Source of the DNA: an uncultured Faecalibacterium sp.
GTDB taxonomy: Bacteria; Bacillota; Clostridia; Oscillospirales; Ruminococcaceae
Assembly: GCA_934512105.1 (NCBI GenBank)
Contig: CAKSWQ010000007.1
Span: forward strand, 1-64,000
Length of the DNA stretch: 64,000 bases
Direction of reading: 5' to 3'
Position numbers and translations under genes: made by a program. Shown one piece after another: positions 38,141 to 46,431 of the stretch. A model generated the notes under the pieces. The model worked only from the letters and a program-made list of their open reading frames with translations, was not told the origin of the DNA and searched no databases. The stretch's first letter is position 1. Each line of letters begins with the position of its first letter.

Positions 38141-38178
38141 GCTCTCGCCGGGCAGGTTCGTCCGGCGAGAGCTTTTTT
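38141..38178 (+). terminator. strong terminator after the S8 protease gene
   Basis: GCTCTCGCCGG (38141-38151) pairs perfectly with CCGGCGAGAGC (38162-38172), followed by six T. Confidence 0.88.
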
Positions 38179-38292
38179 ATCGCAATTTTCAAAAATAGTG
38201 CCAATCAAAAACGGCATATTTGCGATATGCAGTTTGCGGATACTGCTTATGTATAAAAACGCAAACTGCTATAAAAAAGGGAGAGCCATGCT

Positions 38293-38922
38293 ATGTTTCC
38301 ACACATTGCAGTACGTATGAGTAACATTTTCTTGTGTGCGGCGTTACTGCTGTTTGGCTGCACGCAAGCGGGAGGAAAAGATACGATGGAATTATCAGCG
38401 CAGCCGGTTATTTGCAGCATGTCGGAGTGTACGGAGTACACCGGCTGCTACTATATCAATGGAAAACAGGTTACCGCCAAAAATGCGGCGCTCCTATGGA
38501 ACGAAACCCTTTATCTCTCATTGGAACCCCTGCAGGAAATGGTATCGGAACAGTTTTTGTACATAGACGAGCAGGGGATCCATATCCGTCATGCACTGGT
38601 AGCGCTGGATCAGGCAATTCAGGTGGACGGAACGCTTTATCTGCCGGAATCTCTGCTTTCAAAAACATATCTTCATGTCAATCAGGATGTGCTGAAAGCA
38701 GGTGGGCCGATATATCTTGATACGCATCTCCCACTGTCCGTGTCATATCAGCATGATCGCTATGAGAAAACCGATAAAAATCGTGAGGCTTCCAGTTTTT
38801 TTCTGCGGAAATGTGCGATTCTGGAAAGTGGCCGAAGGCTCTGGCCGGACAGAAAGAGTGTCTGGATAGAGGATGACTGGGGAAAGGTGTACTGCTACCG
38901 AGTAATCGAGTACGGATTGTAA
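38293..38922 (+). CDS. small lipoprotein with copper-amine-oxidase-N-like repeats, unknown function
   Basis: A 209-aa lipoprotein; the hydrophobic start ends in LFGC (C23). The central part (about 50-130) reads YYINGKQVTAKNAALLWNETLYLSLEPLQEMV and QVDGTLYLPESLL, resembling the short stalk-like domains called copper amine oxidase N-terminal-like. The C-terminal part ends WIEDDWGKVYCYRVIEYGL. The ATG at 38293 follows AAGGGAGAG; an ATG at 38288 is out of frame and closes after ten codons. Its role is unknown; it is probably cell-surface. Confidence 0.65.
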   Translation: MFPHIAVRMSNIFLCAALLLFGCTQAGGKDTMELSAQPVICSMSECTEYTGCYYINGKQVTAKNAALLWNETLYLSLEPLQEMVSEQFLYIDEQGIHIRHALVALDQAIQVDGTLYLPESLLSKTYLHVNQDVLKAGGPIYLDTHLPLSVSYQHDRYEKTDKNREASSFFLRKCAILESGRRLWPDRKSVWIEDDWGKVYCYRVIEYGL

Positions 38923-39030
38923 ACTTGGACAACCTGTACACCTTGTAGTGCATCCTCTGCCAGCATTTTCGCTCACATCCCTCTTATCGGGAGGAATTAT
39001 GTCAATTTGACACAATTCCTCTCTGCCCAT

Positions 39031-39204
39031 TCAGTTAAACCACCATGGCAGTTCCAGCCATCGGTTATCCATGGCCTGTTCCTCCGTCTTTTGGGCGCGG
39101 CCTTTTGTCAGGTGAAAGTACATCGCCGTGCCGATCAACGGCTGTTCCTCGCCATCGGTGAAGCCATAGCGGTACAGCAGATAACGCTTCCTGATGCGAG
39201 AAAA
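39031..39204 (-). pseudogene. C-terminal fragment of an unidentified gene
   Basis: About 57 codons read RKRYLLYRYGFTDGEEQPLI, then GTAMYFHLTKGRAQKTEEQA, ending LELPWWFN and a stop at 39031-39033. The frame has protein-like composition but no start: it is cut at its 5' side by the repeat element beginning at 39203. I do not recognise the parent family. Confidence 0.45.
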
Positions 39205-39427
39205 GGGGGCTGTTGCACATCGTTTTAGCCGAAAGTGCAGCAGCCATTTTCAAAATCAAACGTATAATCAAACAATTCAAAAAAGCATGTGCATCACAAA
39301 TCCATCGAAAATTTCTAATTTTCGAGAAAATTTGCTGCACATGCTTTTGTTTTGGGTATTGATACTGCTGGATTCCTACGCCTATTCGTACAAAAACAGA
39401 GGCTGTCGCTTGTGCAACAGCCCCCTT
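39203..39427. mobile_element. MITE-like element with 17-bp terminal inverted repeats
   Basis: AAGGGGGCTGTTGCACA at 39203-39219 is perfectly inverted at 39411-39427. Within it, AAAAGCATGTGCA and TGCACATGCTTTT (about 39285 and 39338) and a TCGAAAATT/AATTTTCGA hairpin form nested stems. There is no transposase gene; the length of 225 bp suits a miniature element. The ends resemble insertion-sequence termini of the GGGGCTGTTGCA type. It separates a truncated gene on the left from a truncated integrase on the right, and I see no clear target-site duplication. Confidence 0.55.
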
Positions 39428-39434
39428 GTTTTAT

Positions 39435-39660
39435 TACGGCAGATGTGCTGGTGAACACCTACGCCCATATCCAGCAGTCTTCCCGTGTAGAGCTGGGCAA
39501 GAAGTTCGAAAGCGGCTTCTATGCCAAGCCCGACACCTCCAGCCCGCAGGCTGTGCCCGCCGCAGGCGAACCGACCATCTCTATGACCGCTCTGCTGGAA
39601 CTTCTAAAGAATGCAGACCCCGAAGTAAAGGCGCAGCTCCGTCTGGCTCTGCTGACATGA
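39435..39660 (+). pseudogene. tyrosine integrase, 3' remnant
   Basis: Only the last ~75 codons remain: ADVLVNTYAHIQQSSRVELG with the region of the catalytic tyrosine, then a Pro/Ser-rich tail ending LRLALLT. It is nearly identical to the tail of the integrase remnant at 55328-55553. The 5' part is missing; the MITE-like element ends eight bases before the homology starts. Confidence 0.8.
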
Positions 39661-39725
39661 TGCAAAATTTACCACGCATTTCAAAGCAATTCCAGCCCAT
39701 GCAGAGGATTCCCACGAAAAAGCCG

Positions 39726-39759
39726 ACCGTGCAAAAACCGTGCATTGACCGTGCAGACC
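39726..39759 (+). repeat. tandem integrase arm-type sites, left of att (three copies)
   Basis: CCGTGCA occurs at 39727, 39738 and 39749, exactly 11 bp apart, so all lie on one face of the helix. Two more copies lie across the attachment site. Short direct repeats at helical spacing beside an integrase gene and a tRNA 3' end are typical arm-binding sites. Confidence 0.6.
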
Positions 39760-39784
39760 CCGAATTTTCGGGGTTACATAACGA

Positions 39785-39820
39785 AAAAGAGCGTCAAATC
39801 TTACGATTCAACGCTCTTTT
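39785..39820 (-). terminator. terminator beyond the tRNA-Lys 3' fragment
   Basis: AAAAGAGCGT (39785-39794) pairs with ACGCTCTTTT (39811-39820). On the minus strand it lies directly after the tRNA 3' end, as expected for the original tRNA terminator. Confidence 0.6.
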
Positions 39821-39822
39821 AT

Positions 39823-39867
39823 TGGCGCACCTCCAGGGACTCGAACCCTGGGCCCACTGATTAAGAG
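39823..39867 (-). other. attachment site: 3' fragment of tRNA-Lys(CTT)
   Basis: On the minus strand the sequence runs from the anticodon loop CTCTTAA (anticodon CTT) through the TCAGT stem arm, variable loop, a perfect T-arm (CCAGG-GTTCGAG-CCTGG) and the acceptor strand GTGCGCC plus discriminator A. The 5' half of the tRNA is absent: the sequence departs from tRNA at 39868. A bare 3' part next to an integrase remnant is the classic trace of site-specific integration into a tRNA gene. The intact tRNA gene is not in this window. Confidence 0.8.
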
Positions 39868-40007
39868 AGCAAGCCGCAGATTCGTCTCAATTTCTGGATA
39901 TTCCGATTCATCGTCATTTTCAATCGAATCAGCGCGATTTCTCGCTTTGAAATTTCTGCACTCTTTGTCGAATTTTGCATCAAAAAGCACCCTTTGCACG
40001 TTTTGAA

Positions 40008-40026
40008 ACCGTGCAAAATCCGTGCA
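40008..40026 (+). repeat. integrase arm-type sites, right of att (two copies)
   Basis: CCGTGCA at 40009 and 40020, again 11 bp apart, with an inverted TGCACG at about 39995. Together with the three copies at 39727-39755 they flank the tRNA fragment. The 256 bases between the tRNA fragment and the next gene hold no other feature I can support. Confidence 0.5.
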
Positions 40027-40124
40027 CTTACTCTCTGACAAACAAAATCAATCTATCCCCCACCGACTTGACGGCATTGGTTTGAGTGGCCGTACACCAA
40101 AATCAAGTCTAGGAGGATACTACT

Positions 40125-40385
40125 ATGATGAACTTGCTTTCCTGCCACTACAGCATGGACACCAACTGGGTGGAAGCCCGGTTCGAGGATGGCACCACCC
40201 TTACCATCGACTGCATCGCCATTGAGGATGAGTACGGCAACACCCCGGCACAGCGGGCAGAGCTAGACTGGCTGCTGTACAATAAACCCTTGGAGTATGC
40301 CCAGCTTGTGCTGGGTGGGGAGATTGATCATTATCTTTCCCTTGGCTGCGAACACGACAGACTGGTGTTGTACAATAAAAGTTGA
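40125..40385 (+). CDS. DUF6061-like small protein
   Basis: An 86-aa acidic cytosolic protein with VEARFEDGTTLTIDC, QRAELDWLLYNKPLEYAQLVLGG and a C-terminal DRLVLYNKS. I associate this with the small DUF6061 family of Clostridia; no function is known to me. The ATG at 40125 follows AGGAGG. Such genes are often near mobile elements, and this one lies just inside the island edge. A frameshifted relative is at 31752-31989. Confidence 0.65.
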   Translation: MMNLLSCHYSMDTNWVEARFEDGTTLTIDCIAIEDEYGNTPAQRAELDWLLYNKPLEYAQLVLGGEIDHYLSLGCEHDRLVLYNKS

Positions 40386-40441
40386 CATAGGAAACTCAAA
40401 GAGCCAATATATAGAAAAGGATAAACCGGAGGCAATAAAAG

Positions 40442-40772
40442 ATGGCTCGGAATCAACGAAAATACAACACGGAATATAAGGTGCAGGCCGTAAAGCTGTC
40501 GAATGAAGTAGGATCATCGAAAGCAGCAGTCGAATTGAGGATACCAGTAGATGCACTATACGGATGGGGTCAAGGTCGCCAACGAGGGCGTTTGGACATT
40601 GGATGCGGAGCGTATACACCGCAGACTGCAATGAGTCCGGCCGAAGAATTGAATACCCTACGCAAGCAAATAAACAGTAGGAGAAAGAAATACGGCGGCT
40701 AAAGGAAGAGAATGAATTTCTAGCATAAACCAGCGCTTTTTCGCCGCTAGCCATCGGAAGTCGGCAAAGGGC
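40442..40772 (+). pseudogene. IS3-family transposase OrfA remnant
   Basis: The frame starts MARNQRKYNTEYKVQAVKLS with a helix-turn-helix (SSKAAVELRIPVDALYGW) typical of IS3 OrfA, continues TPQTAMSPAEELNTLRKQ, then shifts frame before RRLKEENEFLA. It is stopped by TAA, and further typical sequence (SAFFAASHRKSAKGNK) continues beyond. An ATG-started MKFIAL at 40778 may be the first codons of lost OrfB. No terminal repeats were found. Confidence 0.65.
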
Positions 40773-40837
40773 AACAAATGAAATTCATCGCTCTAAAAAG
40801 CAGAAGACGGCAAGAGAAAAGTGAGCACTGCGTTTTG

Positions 40838-41030
40838 CTACAGAATGCCGCCCCCCACAAAGCCGTTGTCCGGCACATCTTTTGTCACAACAGCACCCGC
40901 CGCCACAACGACATTGTTGCCGATGGTCATACCCGGAAGAACGGTCACATTGACGCCCAGCCAGACGTCGCTGCCGAATGTATCGATGGCGGCAGATGCT
41001 CTGACCAGAATATCAGAGAATCTGATCGAT
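40838..41030 (-). pseudogene. hexapeptide-repeat acetyltransferase, C-terminal fragment
   Basis: On the minus strand the frame reads [20 protein letters not shown], then [20 protein letters not shown] and VGGGIL, a clear left-handed beta-helix acetyltransferase end (maltose/galactoside O-acetyltransferase type). The upstream catalytic part is missing; the fragment abuts and slightly overlaps the end of the TPR gene at 41013. A junction of two unrelated sequences is the simplest reading. Confidence 0.65.
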
Positions 41031-42089
41031 GGATGTAGTTTCTTCTGCGTTCTCCTTTTCCAGAACGTACAGATGGCGCTTGACCAGGGGCTTAAAATTC
41101 TTTGCATAAGGCCTCAGAACGGCGTAGCGCTGTTCAATGGTGCTGCTGAACTGGCGGTTCTGATCCAAATCATAAGCAGCCTGGTAGGTCTTTAACGTCT
41201 TAACAAGATACTCCTGATCCTTGAAGTCCTCCGCATGGCACAGGGCGTCCATAGCAAGCGCCTTTCTGTAGACAAAGAAGCAGATCAGTGCTGAAGGCTG
41301 TTCCTGTGTTGTATTCCGCAACCCGATCTCAGCGATGTCAATAATAGCCTGGTAGTCACTGCTATCATCCAGTGTATTGAGGAGCGTCACGCAGCACTGG
41401 GCGGTAACGAGCCGGGATTTTGAATCTTTGGGATCAGGCGAAAAATCTTTAATGTACTTTGTCAGGATCAAAATTGCATCGCTGCGTTTATTCATCATTA
41501 GGAGAAGTTCAGCTTCCTGATTGTATCCATGCTCGTCAAATGGGTACAATTTTTGATACTCTTTTGAAAGATCAAGAGCACGCTGATACAACTGCACATC
41601 CATCGGATAGGCGCTGAGCTTTTTTTTAAGAAAACTTACCGAGTAAAGAAAAAGGCGGAACGACCAAAGTTCTTTGGGAATCTCCAAAGCTCGACCGAGG
41701 TATTCTTCTCCTTTTTCAAAATGGCTGCTTTCAGCACAGGCGTTGATTGCATCTGCGAGCATATCGCGGTTATAGGGAGCAAAGGACAATGCATAATCAC
41801 ATACCTGAAGGGCAAGAAGAAAATCACCGCAACGGGACAGATCCATAATAAAATTATGATATACATTGCACTCACTCCGCACCTGGTTTGCCGGATCGGT
41901 AACGTAACTGACCAGACACTTGCGGTACGCTGCGCTGTTCTCATCCATATGCATCTGAAGAAGGATATTGGCATCGTGGATCGATGAAACACAAATGTTC
42001 TCAGAATCTTGTGTTTTAGGAGTGTCGTGATTTTCCGCGTCTTGCAGTGCCTTTAAGAGTGCCAGTCTTTTCAGCGTATCTTCATTCAT
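41013..42089 (-). CDS. TPR-like helical protein (last gene of the ubiquitin-like cluster)
   Basis: A 358-aa cytosolic all-alpha protein with TPR-like repeats, for example [36 protein letters not shown] and [20 protein letters not shown], then [16 protein letters not shown] and [16 protein letters not shown]. It has no catalytic motif and probably acts as a scaffold. It lies seven bases after a second helical protein gene and downstream of a kinase, which makes it a candidate adaptor of the kinase/phosphatase module. Sequence from 41013 leftward is unrelated debris, so the C-terminus may be original or truncated. Confidence 0.6.
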   Translation of the reverse strand: MNEDTLKRLALLKALQDAENHDTPKTQDSENICVSSIHDANILLQMHMDENSAAYRKCLVSYVTDPANQVRSECNVYHNFIMDLSRCGDFLLALQVCDYALSFAPYNRDMLADAINACAESSHFEKGEEYLGRALEIPKELWSFRLFLYSVSFLKKKLSAYPMDVQLYQRALDLSKEYQKLYPFDEHGYNQEAELLLMMNKRSDAILILTKYIKDFSPDPKDSKSRLVTAQCCVTLLNTLDDSSDYQAIIDIAEIGLRNTTQEQPSALICFFVYRKALAMDALCHAEDFKDQEYLVKTLKTYQAAYDLDQNRQFSSTIEQRYAVLRPYAKNFKPLVKRHLYVLEKENAEETTSIDQIL

Positions 42090-42095
42090 AGTGCA

Positions 42096-43163
42096 TTACT
42101 CCTTGTTTGTAATATTTGTGTTCGGAAGGTTATTATTCAGATAAGCGGAATCTGCATCAGAAAATTTTTGCGGCGAATTTCTGAGAAAATCATCCATCTG
42201 CGGCGTCCGGAGCTTTTGAATCTGTTTATTCTGGTCCATAAGATCAATCGCTTTCTTAAACACTTCCTGAAAAGATTTCAGAAGTGCTTTCAATTCCCGT
42301 TCTTCTTTTGCGGGAAGCTTCTGGAATAAAAGCCAAGAGGAATAGAAGTTTCCTTTTTCAGCAACATCTTTAACAAGATCCAGTGCCGTCTCCATTCCAC
42401 GAGGAAGCAGATAATCCTTGATGTAAAGATCACAGCATCGGGGACAATTGAGCCGTTCCGCAGAATCCACAAGTGGTTGAGCCGAATCAGTTGGTCGGCC
42501 CAGCATGACATACATACTCAGCCGCTTTTCGGCCTCATAAGGGGCGATGAAGCGGAGGAGCTGGACCTCAAAATAGTATCCAAATTCATTTTTGGGCTCC
42601 ATCTTTTTCAGCGTTTCCGCATAGGGAAGCCCTTTTTCTGCATATTCTTTTTGTTGCTGTTCAGGGAAGATCTCAGCCAGAGACAGAAGCAGCCGGCAAA
42701 TCGCTTTGCCAAGGCGATAAATGGGGTACTGCTGAAATTCGAGATTAAACTCCTCAATCATCTTGGATGAAACAGCAATCTCTCCGTTAAGCTCAAGAAG
42801 AGCTTCAATCTGAGCTGCGAAAAAGCTTCCTTTCTTCGCACAGAAAGGCAGAGCATATGTACATAACTCAAGGGAAAGAAGGTTCTGTCCTTGATCCAGA
42901 AGAAGGTCAATGATCTCGAGAAACTGCTGATCGCTCCCCTTGAGCTTTTTATCGGTAATGGAGCGAACGATCCTTTCTGCCTGACGGGGGGTTTTACGGA
43001 TAGCAGCCGCTTCATCGGAAGAAAGGAATTGATGTGCTTTTTGTTGGTGGATAAAATCATCAAAAAACATTTGGTTTGACTTGAGACTATCGTTCAGAGA
43101 TGTTCGATCAAAGGAGAAATAAGACTGCTCTTCCGAGGATGAAAATTTGCTGATGTTGTCCAC
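42096..43163 (-). CDS. helical repeat protein, companion of the TPR protein
   Basis: A 355-aa all-alpha protein with repeat-like segments (LLSLELCTYALPFCAKKG, LGKAICRLLLSLAEIFPEQQ, MVEK-like LVKDVAEKGNFYSSWLLFQK). A CPRCCDLYIK stretch (about 239-248) could bind zinc. The start is GTG at 43163 with AAGGAGGGGAG close upstream. It follows the kinase gene by 26 nt and precedes the TPR gene by six. Similar size and composition suggest that the two helical proteins are distant paralogues or partners. No family was recognised. Confidence 0.55.
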   Translation of the reverse strand: MDNISKFSSSEEQSYFSFDRTSLNDSLKSNQMFFDDFIHQQKAHQFLSSDEAAAIRKTPRQAERIVRSITDKKLKGSDQQFLEIIDLLLDQGQNLLSLELCTYALPFCAKKGSFFAAQIEALLELNGEIAVSSKMIEEFNLEFQQYPIYRLGKAICRLLLSLAEIFPEQQQKEYAEKGLPYAETLKKMEPKNEFGYYFEVQLLRFIAPYEAEKRLSMYVMLGRPTDSAQPLVDSAERLNCPRCCDLYIKDYLLPRGMETALDLVKDVAEKGNFYSSWLLFQKLPAKEERELKALLKSFQEVFKKAIDLMDQNKQIQKLRTPQMDDFLRNSPQKFSDADSAYLNNNLPNTNITNKE

Positions 43164-43189
43164 CTCCCCTCCTTGAGATCAGGGTCACA

Positions 43190-44785
43190 TCATTGGGCAA
43201 ACATTCTGCGCAGCTCAGAAGGACTGTGCCTTGCAAGGTGCGCAAAACCGAATTCTCCTTTTCCTAAAAGTGCAAAAAGCACCAGCAGTGCAAGCCCCTT
43301 GCTGCGGTCACCACCGGTACATTCCAAAAAGCAGCGCTGAAAGTAGTCAATGTCGTCCCCAGGAAGGTGAAATAGCAGGTCGATATCAATATCAAAAGCT
43401 GCTTCTGAGGTCAGCAGAGAACGGCAAATCACAAACAAGCGGTTCAGTCCGTAGTTCATGAACATTGAGGAAAGATCAATTTTCCAGAGATCGGGATAAT
43501 TGCCGGTCATGATCTGACCAAGGGTCTGCCTAGGATCAGGAGAACCACTGATTCTTTTTTGGAGATAGTCGAAGATTTCCTCCGGAAGGATTGTTTGCAG
43601 GAAGCAGCGGTCATCCGAAAAACGTCCGTTGGGAATGCTGGCAATCGGACAGCAGGCGAATTCCGGGATATCAATGGACACGCCGCGCCGGTCGCACAAT
43701 TCGTTCGCCCAGCCGTAATGGGTTGCTCGGCTGCCTTCCATTAAAAATTTCAGAGAGTACAGCGTAAAGGCATCGGTGTTATTTTCGTTGATAGGATGAA
43801 GCGGCATCGCATCCAGAAGTGCCTGCACAGCTTCCTGCATTGCTCTGGCAGATGGATAACGTGCGGTCATCTGCACGGCTGTGGCTTTTTGCAGGATTGC
43901 CGATAAGGTCTGCCGGTGCCTGTCAGGGATCTTCAGCTGCTGTATCTCAGCTTCCGGAGTCGTATAAGGCTCAAAAACGCGGTGTCCGCGGCAGAGGAAA
44001 GCCAATAACCGCCCGACGGCATAAATATCAGTCGTATAGTCCAGCTTTCCGCCTCGATATTCGGGTGCTGCATAGTCCCTGCTGCAGCTCAAGACGTACT
44101 CAGACGGAAAGGAAGAGCCTTCTGCAAGAAGCACCGAACAGCCGAAATCGGTGAGGAATGCCGCTCCGTTCTGCGGGGAGGTACGGTTTTGGCCTGCCCA
44201 GACGATATTGTTCGGGGAAATATCTAAATGCAGTAAACGGAGCTGTTCGTGGAGGGAAGAGAGTGCGGTCAGTAGACTGCTGATGATAATCAGTGCAAAC
44301 CGCACACGGGCGAGATCTGAGAACACAGGATCAATGGCGGTAGGCGGTGACTCGAGCCACCCGCTTACCAGATCCTCCACAGAGCAGGTGTCGCTGCTCC
44401 ACCCGGGGAGGACCGCATAGCCGTCCCCGCAGTCGGCAAAGGAGATGACCTGAAAATTGGTCAGACGTGCAGCGCTCCCAAGCTGACCCTCCTGTTCAAA
44501 CGCCTTCAAGCAGCGCTGGAACCGCTCTTCAGAACCGGCTTCGGCATAAACGCGGTCCTTTCGTACCAGAACAGTCCCGTCTGCCGCCCTTACCGGTCTG
44601 ACTGCCCGCTGGGCATACCCGTAAGGGAAAAACTCTTTGATCATGACTGGATAGCCGTTTGTCATTGTCTTTGCGGAGTAAACCAAGGAGAGTCCGCCTT
44701 CCCCGATCTTTTCCTCAATGATGTACTTGCCCTGATTTGGCATCCTGATGATACTCCCTGCCTTGAGCGGAATGCGAATTCCCAT
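43190..44785 (-). CDS. eukaryotic-like Ser/Thr protein kinase
   Basis: A 531-aa cytosolic protein kinase. The N-lobe has GEGGLSLVYSA (28-38) and K50 in MIKEFFP; the catalytic loop is HLDISPNN (D188, N193); metal-binding D213 lies in TDFGC; an APE-equivalent AAPEYRGG follows, then DIYAVGRLL. The His-Arg-Asp motif is HLD rather than HRD, so it is a non-RD kinase. The C-terminal ~200 residues contain no transmembrane helix or PASTA repeats, unlike PknB, and look like a specific helical domain. The ATG follows GGAGGAAA. It shares an array with a PP2C phosphatase and the ubiquitin-like enzymes. Confidence 0.87.
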   Translation of the reverse strand: MGIRIPLKAGSIIRMPNQGKYIIEEKIGEGGLSLVYSAKTMTNGYPVMIKEFFPYGYAQRAVRPVRAADGTVLVRKDRVYAEAGSEERFQRCLKAFEQEGQLGSAARLTNFQVISFADCGDGYAVLPGWSSDTCSVEDLVSGWLESPPTAIDPVFSDLARVRFALIIISSLLTALSSLHEQLRLLHLDISPNNIVWAGQNRTSPQNGAAFLTDFGCSVLLAEGSSFPSEYVLSCSRDYAAPEYRGGKLDYTTDIYAVGRLLAFLCRGHRVFEPYTTPEAEIQQLKIPDRHRQTLSAILQKATAVQMTARYPSARAMQEAVQALLDAMPLHPINENNTDAFTLYSLKFLMEGSRATHYGWANELCDRRGVSIDIPEFACCPIASIPNGRFSDDRCFLQTILPEEIFDYLQKRISGSPDPRQTLGQIMTGNYPDLWKIDLSSMFMNYGLNRLFVICRSLLTSEAAFDIDIDLLFHLPGDDIDYFQRCFLECTGGDRSKGLALLVLFALLGKGEFGFAHLARHSPSELRRMFAQ

Positions 44786-44857
44786 AAAAGTTTCCTCCTT
44801 CCCGGCAGCGGTTCTGAATGTTTATTTGGGATCGGAGCCGGCGCTGAGCGAACTTCT

Positions 44858-46333
44858 TTACCGACTTCTTTTCTTTACAAATGCTGAACAGATATCCTCA
44901 TACACCACTGCTGGCGAACGCTCCGGTCTCTCCTGCACAATGCTCATCAGAATAGTCTGTTCAAGAACACTTGGCGGGTAAAACGCAGGGAGGAGAGCCG
45001 CTTTCAGCACACAGGAAGCAGCGGCGAGGAAATCATTCAGGAATGTTCTTTTTTCGGCAGCAGAGCCGGTATCCTCGCCGATCCACTGGAACCCGGCCAC
45101 CACCCACAACAGGTAGAGAATATCGCTCTTCTGCGGGGCAGTTTCCCCCATCAGAATCCGGGTGATGCGATCCCGGATTCTGTTGTTCAGTGTCCCGCGA
45201 ACGTTTACCTTCCCGTCCCCATCCACAAAGGGAACATGGTAGAACAGACTTGTGCCCTTTCGGTGAATGCTGAAGTTGGTGGCAATCTCGTAGTTCTCAG
45301 AGACAAGAGCGGCGGCGTACTGACTGCATTTTTTTGCATCCGGTTTGAAATTGGTGAAGAAAAGAGATTTTGCTTCCCGGCTCAGGTTACGTAGACTCAT
45401 CAGTTTGGTGATTTCATCGTTAAAATTGGAAAGTGCTCTTACGGTGTCGTCGTGAACCGTAAAGCCCCCGAAGAAGAGGGAAGCGTATCCCGCAAGGTTC
45501 AGATAGACTTTGTGGGCCGTTTTGGGCTTGAGGTCGAGAACGGATGCGTTCTGGGTCATGTAGAACTGGAAATCTTTTTCTTTCATCTTCAGGAAGCGGT
45601 TTTCCAGAGAATTGGCGATGTCCTGCGTACAGCAGATGCTTTTTTCTTCCTCCTCGACTTTTTCGCACGTCGCGGGTCCATTGGCGTACCAGCGCTTGAG
45701 CCTGTTGACTGCATCAGCGTTCTTGTGCTTTAAGAAACAATAAATATCGATCAGATCGGACGATGCGCTAAAGGAAAACCCCACCTCGTTATCACCTAGA
45801 ACGCGAAGCAGAAGAAACTGCATGTCCGCATAGGAGAAATCCACAAGGTGACCCAGCAGAATGATCTGTTCCCTTGACAGAAGGCTCTTGGAACCTTCTG
45901 CCGGAAGTGTCAATGCCGAATCGATCAGAGTGCCCGCCTGTTCAAAGAGCTTTGGCTTGCTTTTCGGGCTGCTTTCAGAAACACGCTTCAAAAGCAGATC
46001 CTTATATTGCTGGATCTCGTCCGGATCCAGCTCTTCTGCGTGGCGGATCGTGATATCCGGGAAATTGCCGATTCCCTGTACCGAAAAGCCTTTTTTCAAA
46101 TCGTCATCCGTGATTTTTTCAGGCGGAAGGTCGCTGGCAATTTCAAACAGGATCCGCATAAGAGCAAAGCGCATGGACACCCTGTATTTTGCCACGACGC
46201 TGCTGAAATAAGACTTCCAATCCTCAGAGGCGATGGCAGCAGTATTGATATTCAGTTCAGCCCAGATATCTGTGATGTCCTTCTCGATCATATCATAGAA
46301 GCCGTTCTGGATAGATTTCGTATAATTTCCCAT
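44858..46333 (-). CDS. unassigned protein of the ubiquitin-like cluster
   Basis: A 491-aa protein, mostly helical, without signal peptide. Visible segments include SMRFALMRILFEIASDLPPE, LSREQIILLGHLVDFSYADM, YLNLAGYASLFFGGFTVHDD and a C-terminal RSPAVVYEDICSAFVKKRSR. I recognise no family. The ATG at 46333 follows GGAGGTG, and a near-consensus promoter (46369-46397) lies directly upstream, so this gene starts a second transcript covering kinase and TPR genes. It stands between the PP2C phosphatase and the kinase, which suggests a role as kinase partner or substrate. Confidence 0.55.
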   Translation of the reverse strand: MGNYTKSIQNGFYDMIEKDITDIWAELNINTAAIASEDWKSYFSSVVAKYRVSMRFALMRILFEIASDLPPEKITDDDLKKGFSVQGIGNFPDITIRHAEELDPDEIQQYKDLLLKRVSESSPKSKPKLFEQAGTLIDSALTLPAEGSKSLLSREQIILLGHLVDFSYADMQFLLLRVLGDNEVGFSFSASSDLIDIYCFLKHKNADAVNRLKRWYANGPATCEKVEEEEKSICCTQDIANSLENRFLKMKEKDFQFYMTQNASVLDLKPKTAHKVYLNLAGYASLFFGGFTVHDDTVRALSNFNDEITKLMSLRNLSREAKSLFFTNFKPDAKKCSQYAAALVSENYEIATNFSIHRKGTSLFYHVPFVDGDGKVNVRGTLNNRIRDRITRILMGETAPQKSDILYLLWVVAGFQWIGEDTGSAAEKRTFLNDFLAAASCVLKAALLPAFYPPSVLEQTILMSIVQERPERSPAVVYEDICSAFVKKRSR

Positions 46334-46368
46334 TTCACACCTCCGGATCGGATGATATTGCATAAAAT

Positions 46369-46397
46369 ATTATATAATTTTCTCAGGATAACGTCAA
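46369..46397 (-). promoter_or_regulatory. strong internal promoter in the ubiquitin-like cluster
   Basis: On the minus strand, TTGACG (46392-46397), 17 bp spacer, TATAAT (46369-46374), with initiation expected about 29 nt before the start codon at 46333. This is the best promoter match in the window. Confidence 0.75.
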
Positions 46398-46431
46398 TGA
46401 TATACAATACAAAGATGTCAGGCAAAAACTA

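Larger units (their letters stand above)
39435..39833 (+). repeat. 399-bp direct repeat, left copy
   Basis: This aligns without any gap to 55328-55726 (constant offset 15,893), with only scattered substitutions. It covers the integrase tail, the CCGTGCA repeats, a CCCCGAATTTTCGGGG hairpin, a second terminator-like dyad and the tRNA 3' end GGCGCACCTC. Both copies have the same orientation and bound the 15.9-kb segment that carries the ubiquitin-like operon. Confidence 0.85.

Noticed and set aside
39823..39867. A functional tRNA-Lys gene
   Set aside because: Only the 3' part from the anticodon loop onward is present; the D-arm, 5' acceptor strand and 5' anticodon stem are missing.
39726..40026. 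CRISPR-like array
   Set aside because: The repeats are only 7 bases at 11-bp spacing, with no room for spacers, and no cas genes are present; they fit integrase arm sites.
39808..40041. Minus-strand frame of 77 codons over the tRNA fragment
   Set aside because: It runs through the attachment site and terminator arm and is explained by the tRNA 3' sequence; no ribosome site.
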